From assembly GCA_028690725.1 (NCBI GenBank), contig JAQVAR010000039.1, positions 1 to 6,456 on the forward strand: a stretch of 6,456 nt of DNA, read 5' to 3'. Below are positions 1-4,017 of the stretch, in pieces (within the stretch, counting starts at the first letter, position 1; every line of letters starts with the position of its first letter). Origin of the DNA: Candidatus Iainarchaeum sp. (GTDB lineage: Archaea > Iainarchaeota > Iainarchaeia > Iainarchaeales > JAAZKV01). The position numbers were made by a program, and so were the translations under genes. Under the pieces are notes generated by a model that saw nothing but the letters and a program-made list of their open reading frames with translations, ran no database searches and had not been told where the DNA came from.

Positions 1-39
1 AATAAATTCTTTTCTAACAAACTCTGCTTCTGGAATCAT
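1..39 (-). CDS. possible 5' fragment of an unknown minus-strand gene, cut by the window edge
   Basis: The minus strand stays open from the HD gene's stop codon (106-108) to the window edge, in the same frame as that gene. The first ATG is at 39-37 and would give a peptide beginning MIPEAEFVRKELF; a GTG at 45-43 is an alternative start. The other two minus frames are closed by several stops here. Thirteen codons are too few to identify a protein. The competing plus-strand frame (2-88) has no visible start and reads less like a protein. A 20-bp palindrome lies about 20 bp upstream. The existence of a gene here is an inference with low certainty. Confidence 0.3.
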   Translation of the reverse strand, partial: MIPEAEFVRKEFI

Positions 40-59
40 TTCAAACACTAACCAAAACT

Positions 60-79
60 TAGGAAAAATCTTTTTCCTA
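60..79. repeat. perfect 9-bp inverted repeat with 2-nt centre, 3' of the HD gene
   Basis: The arms TAGGAAAAA (60-68) and TTTTTCCTA (71-79) are exact reverse complements separated by TC. It begins 26 bp beyond the HD gene stop codon on the minus strand. It could be an RNA hairpin at the end of the HD transcript, with an effective stem of about 8 bp and a 4-nt loop. It could equally be a protein-binding palindrome just upstream of the possible gene at the left edge. The sequence shows the symmetry; the role is unknown. Confidence 0.5.
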
Positions 80-105
80 TGGAAATAAAGTATTCTAAGT
101 TGTAT

Positions 106-756
106 TTAAATTTTTCCTTCTGCTTCTTTGTTTAATTCTTCAAAAAAAGCTTCCATAAATTTGTGTCTATGTTCAGCAATTTTTTTTCCTTCTATAGTTA
201 ACATTTTTTCTTTTACTTTGCATAATTTAATTTTGAATTCTCTGTATGCGGTGTCATCTTTTGAAAGGGGGTTTGTTTCATAAATATTTTTGTGTTTGTG
301 GTTATGAATTTTTGCGCCATGTTCCCCAGCAAAATGCATTGCTCTTGCAATTCCAATAGCACCAATAGCATCCAATTTGTCAGCATCATATAATATTTTT
401 GCTTCCAAACTTTTTGGTAAATTTTTTTTCCAAAAACGATGTGTTCTAATACAATGAATTATTTCTTTGATAATATTGTCATCAAAACCGTGTTTTTTAA
501 GAATTATTAATGCTAATTTTGCTCCAATTTCGGCGTGACACAATTTGCCCCTACTTTTTTCTTGTTCTTCTCTACCAATATCGTGTAATAAAGCGGATAA
601 TTTCAAAACAACAATATTTGCGTTTTCTTTTTTGTTAATAAGCAAACAATTATTATAAACTCTTTTTGTGTGCTCCCAATCGTGGCTTCCACTTGCATTT
701 TCAAAAATTTTTTTAACTTCTCTTCTTATCAAAACAATTTTTTTATTATCATTCAT
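106..756 (-). CDS. HD-domain phosphohydrolase, YedJ/YpgQ type
   Basis: This 216-aa cytosolic protein has no signal peptide or membrane segment. The HD signature runs in order: H25-D26-W-x-H29 (SHDWEHTKRVY), the paired H58-D59 in LSALLHDIGRE, H75 in CHAEIG, H101/H106 in IIHCIRTHRF, and D124/D126/D129 in YDADKLDAIGAIGIARA. The C-terminal helix KIAEHRHKFMEAFFEEL is also typical of the family. The length fits the YedJ/YpgQ group (about 210-230 aa). B. subtilis YpgQ is a Mn-dependent nucleotide pyrophosphatase, so a metal-dependent attack on a nucleotide or other phosphate ester is likely; the substrate here is unknown. The open frame extends 20 codons upstream to 816, but that extension (LCINYFCFVF...) is not HD-like and covers the TATA-like element. 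The ATG at 756 lies about 24 bp after that element, so I take it as the start, probably leaderless. It diverges from the gene at 858. Confidence 0.9.
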   Translation of the reverse strand: MNDNKKIVLIRREVKKIFENASGSHDWEHTKRVYNNCLLINKKENANIVVLKLSALLHDIGREEQEKSRGKLCHAEIGAKLALIILKKHGFDDNIIKEIIHCIRTHRFWKKNLPKSLEAKILYDADKLDAIGAIGIARAMHFAGEHGAKIHNHKHKNIYETNPLSKDDTAYREFKIKLCKVKEKMLTIEGKKIAEHRHKFMEAFFEELNKEAEGKI

Positions 757-774
757 AAAAAAGTATTGTTTAGT

Positions 775-785
775 ATTATTTAAAA
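775..785 (-). promoter_or_regulatory. TATA-like element of the HD-domain gene
   Basis: Read on the minus strand this is TTTTAAATAAT, centred about 24 bp before the ATG at 756. Archaeal TATA boxes usually sit 24-27 bp before the transcription start, which puts the start at or next to the ATG and suggests a leaderless message. An alternative TATA-like stretch (TATAAATT on the minus strand, near 801-808) would give a leader of roughly 25 nt. The identification rests on composition and position only. Confidence 0.45.
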
Positions 786-820
786 ACACAAAACAAAAAT
801 AATTTATACATAACATATTC

Positions 821-831
821 TTTTAAATAAT
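821..831 (+). promoter_or_regulatory. TATA-like element of the 858-1217 gene
   Basis: TTTTAAATAAT is centred about 32 bp before the ATG at 858, predicting a transcript start near 851 and a leader of only about 7 nt. It is the exact reverse complement of the element serving the HD gene at 775-785, so the two divergent promoters carry the same 11-bp box. Confidence 0.45.
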
Positions 832-857
832 TGCTAACATAATTACATAGTGGTTGG

Positions 858-1217
858 ATGGTTGAATTAAAAACAGAGTTAAATCCTTTTAGAATTGTTT
901 TGGGTCATACAAAAAATATTGAGTTGATGGTTCAAATAAAAAATGATTCTGACAAAGAAAGAACAATTTCTTGTGATATTATTCTTGGTAATAATCTTGG
1001 TTTTGAAAAAAATTGTTTGAGTAATACTAGAACATTAAGATTAGGAAAATTAAAACCTAATGAAAAAAAAATAAATTATTTCAAAATTTTTCCTAAAGCA
1101 ACTATTAATAGGAGAACAGAACAACCAATTTTTATTTCGGTAATGGAACACTTTGAAGAAAAATATGATTATATTTTAAGCAAAAAATCAAAACAACTAT
1201 TTTTAAGAATAGAATAA
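858..1217 (+). CDS. small predicted all-beta protein of unknown function
   Basis: This is a 119-aa protein that I do not recognise as a named family. It has no signal peptide or membrane helix, so it is probably cytosolic. The sequence alternates hydrophobic strands with polar turns: FRIVLGHTKNIELMVQIKN (about 12-30), ERTISCDIILG (34-44), LRLGKLKPNEKKINYFKIFP (60-79), and PIFISVMEHFEEKYDYILSKKSKQLFLRIE (90-119). The phrase LGKLKPNEKKINYFKI resembles the turn-and-strand pattern of Ig-like/CARDB-type beta sandwiches. A single-domain Ig-like fold is my best structural guess, by inference. The protein is rich in Lys and Asn, as expected for an AT-rich genome. The ATG at 858 is preceded by a TATA-like box and no Shine-Dalgarno sequence. 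It diverges from the HD gene and converges on the pilin-like gene with an 18-bp gap. Its regular protein-like composition and own promoter support a real gene. Confidence 0.75.
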   Translation: MVELKTELNPFRIVLGHTKNIELMVQIKNDSDKERTISCDIILGNNLGFEKNCLSNTRTLRLGKLKPNEKKINYFKIFPKATINRRTEQPIFISVMEHFEEKYDYILSKKSKQLFLRIE

Positions 1218-1224
1218 TTTTTTT
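1218..1224 (+). terminator. T-tract terminator after the 858-1217 gene
   Basis: Seven T residues directly follow the TAA stop on the plus strand, with no GC-rich hairpin before them. Runs of five or more T are sufficient intrinsic terminators for archaeal RNA polymerase. The tract lies in the 18-bp convergent gap. On the opposite strand the gap is A-rich with only a four-T run, so the pilin-like gene must terminate further on or by another route. Confidence 0.45.
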
Positions 1225-1235
1225 AAAATTATTAT

Positions 1236-3848
1236 TTATGGGTCATGGCAATCGCTCGGAGTAATTGTGCCGTTTGTTCCATACCCTCCAGGACCATATC
1301 CGCCATCAACATTAACATCTGGGGTTGGGTTGGGGCAAATATTAAATGTAACTTCTCCACCATTTCCACCAACACCACCCATATAACTTCCTATTCCACC
1401 AATTGCAATAATGATTAGTATGTTAGAATCATTAATGGTTACATTTCCTCCGGGGCCTGCTTGGTTGGCTGGATAATAATATCCACCGTCGCCACCTTTA
1501 GTGTTTATTAATCTTGCACTTGAATTATTAAGAATTACTGCCCCGCCTGCTCCGCCTGCCCAACCACTTCCGCCACCAGCTATTGTATATATTTCTGATA
1601 AAATACAATTAGTTGCTGTTACTGAGCCGCCTGTACTTCCATTTCCACCTAATCCAGTTGAAATAACTCTTCCATTCAAAATAAGATTTTCTAATTTTAA
1701 TCCAGTATAAGAGGACACACCAGAGCCAGTTGAATTAATATCGCCAGTTATTGTATTGTTTCCTCCACTAATTTTAATATTATTTGCTCCAATTCTTATA
1801 CATGCTGAACCAAAACCAATATTATTTTCTAAAACATAATTGCCATCTGGGACGCTTAAAGTTCCACAACTTGAAAAATTAGGGTAGTTAACTTCTGGGA
1901 AAGATTGTGGATTAAGATGAATATTAATTGAATCATTGTTATCAACTGTTATTACCATTGTGTTTGAATCATAATTTGTTTTTGAAAAAGTACATAAATA
2001 AGTACCTTGATCAAAATCAATTTTTTTTGGAGAATTTTGATTAGTTGAATCATACGCATTATCATTTAAATCATAAATATTTGCGTTACAATCAATATTG
2101 ATTCCAGTTAAATGTTCGTTTGTGAAAGAATCTTTCAAATTTAAAGTAATACCATAAACAGATAAAGGATTTACTGTAATAGTATAATCTTGGGTTGAAT
2201 TATCTGCTGACGTAACAGTATAAATAGTTGGGTTAGTAAAATTGTTTGCTATTTCATTTAGTGGATTAATTGATAATCCAATAAAATCTATTGTTGGAAC
2301 AAGAGATGTTCTATCTGTTATTGAAGAAACTGTTAATGATATTGTGTGACTTTCTTCATTAATTACGCCAATTGATGGGGGGCTTGTAAATCTAAAATCA
2401 TTAATTACTTTTGCGTTGCACATCCCTTCGGGTGGAGAAATTGTTCCACTCTCACCAGTGCTGGCAGGAAGCCAAGCCCCCCCACATATATCAACACAAG
2501 TATTCTCGCTTTCATTGCACCAAGAATCATTATATGAACAATGTGCTGGTGTGTTTCCTCCAGAAACATTAATTGTGGGAATTACATCAGGACAAGGAAT
2601 AACAAATATTACATCTCCTCCTTTTCCTGCAGTAGAAAAAGAATTTCCTCCTATTGCATTTATTTCTGTTAACCCCTCAATATTATCAAGGGTTATTGTT
2701 CCTGCTGAACCTCCAGTACCAGAAGCCCAATCTCCATTTCCTCCGTTTCCACCAAAAGAATTAATTGTTCCTAAAACAGTTGTGTTGGTTATTATTATTG
2801 TTCCTGAGGAAGCTCCATTTCCTCCTTCCTCCCAAGCATTTCCTCCGTTTCCTCCGATAGAATTAATGTCATTTAAAATTGTTGAATCATTAATTGTTAT
2901 TGTTCCTGAGGAAGCTCCATTTCCTCCTTGCATATCTCCATCTAAACCATTTTCTCCTGTTGAAATAATTGAACCGTTAATATTTATTTTGTCTAAACCA
3001 AAATTTTTTTGTTCTCCTTCAATCCATGTTGACCCACAATCATACTGGCAATACTCCCAGCTATAATTACAATAAGGATCTGGGTTTTCACAATACGCTC
3101 TATTAGAATTTGCAGTAATGTTTCCTGTTAATGTGCAATAATTTCCATTAATATTCACTTCATCTACATCAATATTTAATGTTGAGCAATTTAAATTATC
3201 GCTTAAAATATAATTGCCTGAAAAACTAATTTCAGAACAGTCATTTATTATTATATATTCGCTATATTCTGGTAAATCTGAAAGTTCCCCACAAAGATGA
3301 ATACTTGGTTCTTCTTCATCAGATCCAATTGGTTGTATTAGAGAAATTTGACTAGTTGTTGTAACTGTTCCAATAATACAATCAACACTAACATTTGTTG
3401 AAAACTGTTTTTCTAAACCGTATTGAGAAGTGTAATAAATTGTTACATTACAAATTCTTGTTTTTCCTTCGAAACCAGTACAAGAACAACTATCATTCAA
3501 ATCATTCAAACCAAAAACTTTGTTGGTGCCTTGAACCAAAACAGTATCGGGGTAATCTAAAATATTACCGCCAACATTCAAACTAGTTATTGTTAACGTT
3601 TCACCAGAATTATTTGAAAAACTAATCAAACCATTTCCATCATTATTAACAACTGCCTCATTAATACTTATTATTCCTGTGGTTGAACTAATTCTTGTTG
3701 AAGTAGTAAAAATGTTTTGTGTATCATCAAAAAGATTAGTTGTTAAAGAAACAACTACTAAACCAATAATAACAACTACTCCAACAATAATTAAATATTC
3801 TATTGTTCCTTGTGCAATCAAATCTTTCCTAGATAAATACTCTTCCAT
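1236..3848 (-). CDS. giant class III signal peptide (pilin-like) surface protein with two beta-solenoid modules
   Basis: This is an 870-aa surface protein. Residues 1-36 form an archaeal class III signal peptide: a short charged segment with R7-K8, the processing site A12|Q13-G-T-I-E17-Y, then a hydrophobic helix (about 18-35). Glu at +5 of the mature protein matches type IV pilins. Cleavage by a prepilin peptidase and anchoring or assembly in a pilus-like fibre are expected from the family. Residues 58-160 look like a pilin-type beta domain with paired Cys. Residues 186-433 are a first NosD-like/Gly-Asn-rich beta-solenoid module, 478-560 a DUF5018-like domain, 563-648 an Ig or carboxypeptidase-regulatory-like domain, and 661-853 a second solenoid module. 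More than 20 N-x-S/T sequons suggest heavy glycosylation. Typical archaeal pilins are far shorter, so this may be a tip adhesin or cell-surface stalk (inference). M1 is the only ATG before the processing site. There is no C-terminal anchor. Confidence 0.85.
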   Translation of the reverse strand: MEEYLSRKDLIAQGTIEYLIIVGVVVIIGLVVVSLTTNLFDDTQNIFTTSTRISSTTGIISINEAVVNNDGNGLISFSNNSGETLTITSLNVGGNILDYPDTVLVQGTNKVFGLNDLNDSCSCTGFEGKTRICNVTIYYTSQYGLEKQFSTNVSVDCIIGTVTTTSQISLIQPIGSDEEEPSIHLCGELSDLPEYSEYIIINDCSEISFSGNYILSDNLNCSTLNIDVDEVNINGNYCTLTGNITANSNRAYCENPDPYCNYSWEYCQYDCGSTWIEGEQKNFGLDKININGSIISTGENGLDGDMQGGNGASSGTITINDSTILNDINSIGGNGGNAWEEGGNGASSGTIIITNTTVLGTINSFGGNGGNGDWASGTGGSAGTITLDNIEGLTEINAIGGNSFSTAGKGGDVIFVIPCPDVIPTINVSGGNTPAHCSYNDSWCNESENTCVDICGGAWLPASTGESGTISPPEGMCNAKVINDFRFTSPPSIGVINEESHTISLTVSSITDRTSLVPTIDFIGLSINPLNEIANNFTNPTIYTVTSADNSTQDYTITVNPLSVYGITLNLKDSFTNEHLTGINIDCNANIYDLNDNAYDSTNQNSPKKIDFDQGTYLCTFSKTNYDSNTMVITVDNNDSINIHLNPQSFPEVNYPNFSSCGTLSVPDGNYVLENNIGFGSACIRIGANNIKISGGNNTITGDINSTGSGVSSYTGLKLENLILNGRVISTGLGGNGSTGGSVTATNCILSEIYTIAGGGSGWAGGAGGAVILNNSSARLINTKGGDGGYYYPANQAGPGGNVTINDSNILIIIAIGGIGSYMGGVGGNGGEVTFNICPNPTPDVNVDGGYGPGGYGTNGTITPSDCHDP
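1290..1868 (-). repeat. second beta-solenoid module of the pilin-like protein (residues 661-853)
   Basis: The module opens with CGTLSVPDGNYVL, continues through NNIKISGGNNTITGDI and LNGRVISTG, and then has Gly-rich turns of about 30-34 residues (GGNGSTGGSV, GGAGGAVIL, GPGGNVTI, GGNGGEVTF). It ends with F-x-I-C-P and VNVDGG. The opening resembles NosD-type parallel beta-helix proteins. Every one of these landmarks has a counterpart in the first module in the same order, so the two are internal duplicates. Confidence 0.65.
1905..2162 (-). other. Ig-like/carboxypeptidase-regulatory-like domain (residues 563-648)
   Basis: The stretch has the pattern of a beta-sandwich spacer: GITLNLKDSFTNEHLTGINI, then a DFDQGTYLCTFSKTNYDS segment and a final INIHLNP strand. 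The 'G-x-Y-x-x-x-x-x-K-x-N-Y' phrase is typical of carboxypeptidase-regulatory-like and PEGA-like surface modules. It would act as a rigid spacer between the DUF5018-like domain and the second solenoid. Confidence 0.5.
2169..2417 (-). other. DUF5018-like domain (residues 478-560)
   Basis: The order of landmarks is the usual one for this family: 'VINDFRFTSPPSIGVINEE' at the start, 'HTISLTVSSITDRTSLVPTI', then 'FTNPTIYTVTSADNSTQDYTITV' at the end. Such domains are common in bacterial secreted and S-layer-type proteins, often in tandem; here there is a single copy. It probably serves as a structural spacer. Recognition is from memory of the family pattern. Confidence 0.65.
2472..2540 (-). repeat. 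four-cysteine motif, copy 2 (residues 437-459)
   Basis: C437-x6-C444-N-x5-C451-x3-C455-G-x2-W459. The spacing is identical to that of copy 1 at residues 253-275, and the Asn after the second Cys and the Gly and Trp after the fourth are also shared. It directly follows the end of the first solenoid. The cysteines probably form disulfides outside the cell; a metal site is the alternative. Confidence 0.6.
2795..2827. repeat. 33-bp exact direct repeat, copy 1
   Basis: Positions 2795-2827 are identical base for base to 2897-2929. The offset is 102 bp, exactly 34 codons, which is the repeat period of the first solenoid module. The repeat encodes the core of the GGNGASSGTI turn. Confidence 0.85.
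2897..2929. repeat. 33-bp exact direct repeat, copy 2
   Basis: This is the second copy of the in-frame 33-bp repeat inside the pilin-like gene; the partner is at 2795-2827. Confidence 0.85.
3024..3092 (-). repeat. four-cysteine motif, copy 1 (residues 253-275)
   Basis: C253-x6-C260-N-x5-C267-x3-C271-G-x2-W275, rich in Tyr and acidic residues. It sits as an insertion between the NosD-like opening of the first solenoid and its Gly-rich turns. Copy 2 has the same spacing at residues 437-459. Confidence 0.6.
3369..3677 (-). other. pilin-type beta domain (residues 58-160)
   Basis: After the hydrophobic helix and a Thr/Ser-rich link, the sequence reads as a short beta sandwich: INEAVVNNDGNGLISFSNNSGETLTITSLNV, then CSCTGFEGKTRICNVTIYYTSQYG, ending NVSVDC. 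This layout (helix, then 'SFSNNSGETLTI', then Cys pairs) is what archaeal class III signal peptide proteins commonly show. It is probably the pilin head before the large passenger region. Confidence 0.55.
3738..3848 (-). other. class III (type IV pilin-like) signal peptide and N-terminal helix (residues 1-37)
   Basis: Residues 1-12 are the leader, with R7 and K8. The predicted prepilin peptidase cut is between A12 and Q13, followed by Q-G-T-I-E-Y, with Glu at +5. Residues 18-35 are an uninterrupted hydrophobic helix (LIIVGVVVIIGLVVVSL). This places the protein outside the membrane and couples it to the pilin assembly route. Confidence 0.85.
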
Positions 3849-3869
3849 ACGAAACCCTAATTAAATTTC

Positions 3870-3890
3870 TATTAAAACGAATTTAAAAAT
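3870..3890 (-). promoter_or_regulatory. probable promoter of the pilin-like gene
   Basis: On the minus strand TTTTTAAAT (3882-3890) lies about 37 bp before the ATG at 3848, which predicts a transcript start near 3858 and a leader of about 10 nt. A second AT-rich element, GTTTTAAT (3872-3879), is about 27 bp before the ATG and would make the message leaderless. The sequence does not decide between them. Confidence 0.35.
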
Positions 3891-3987
3891 AATATAATAA
3901 TAATTGCAAGTAGTATATTAAAATTGCTTTTTCTTTGAAAATTATTTTTTAAGTACTTGGATTTGAGTGGTATTGTATCTTGCAAAG

Positions 3988-3995
3988 TTTTAAAA
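3988..3995 (+). promoter_or_regulatory. TATA-like element of the helicase gene
   Basis: TTTTAAAA is centred about 26 bp before the ATG at 4018, with a purine/A-rich GCAAAG directly upstream in the position of a BRE. The transcript start should coincide with the ATG, so a leaderless message is likely. No Shine-Dalgarno sequence precedes the start. The rest of the 169-bp divergent gap (3849-4017) is AT-rich with no recognisable gene. Confidence 0.5.
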
Positions 3996-4017
3996 CACCA
4001 AACAATTTTTCTTTAGT

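Larger units (their letters stand above)
2550..3293 (-). repeat. first beta-solenoid module of the pilin-like protein (residues 186-433)
   Basis: The module opens with CGELSDLP, GNYILSDNL and CTLTGNI, then INGSIISTG. It carries Gly/Asn-rich turns of about 34 residues: 308-341, 342-376 and 377-409, each beginning near GGNGASSGTITI or GTGGSAGTITL. It closes with F-x-I-P-C-P and INVSGG. Compared with the second module it has an insertion (about 251-281) that holds the first four-cysteine motif. Confidence 0.65.

Noticed and set aside
1501..1710. Pro-rich plus-strand frame of 69 codons
   Set aside because: It is another mirror of glycine-rich coding sequence in the second solenoid module.
2640..2960. 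Repeated TTTCCTCC units that resemble a short tandem array or CRISPR
   Set aside because: The units are in-frame glycine codons (GGA/GGN on the minus strand) with no constant repeat-spacer geometry.
2416..3066. Long open frame on the plus strand (216 codons), Pro/Phe-rich
   Set aside because: It is the mirror image of the Gly/Asn-rich turns of the pilin-like gene: reverse complements of GGA/GGN codons read as Ser, Pro and Phe. No promoter and no family-like motifs.
3679..3864. Plus-strand frame opposite the signal peptide of the pilin-like gene
   Set aside because: Its Thr/Ile/Val run is simply the antisense of the hydrophobic helix codons.
3849..4017. Possible small RNA in the divergent gap
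   Set aside because: Only a weak CAAGTA/TACTTG pairing with a loop of over 40 nt and the short palindrome AAGTACTT were seen; no tRNA-like fold or C/D box pattern. The gap is adequately explained by two promoters.
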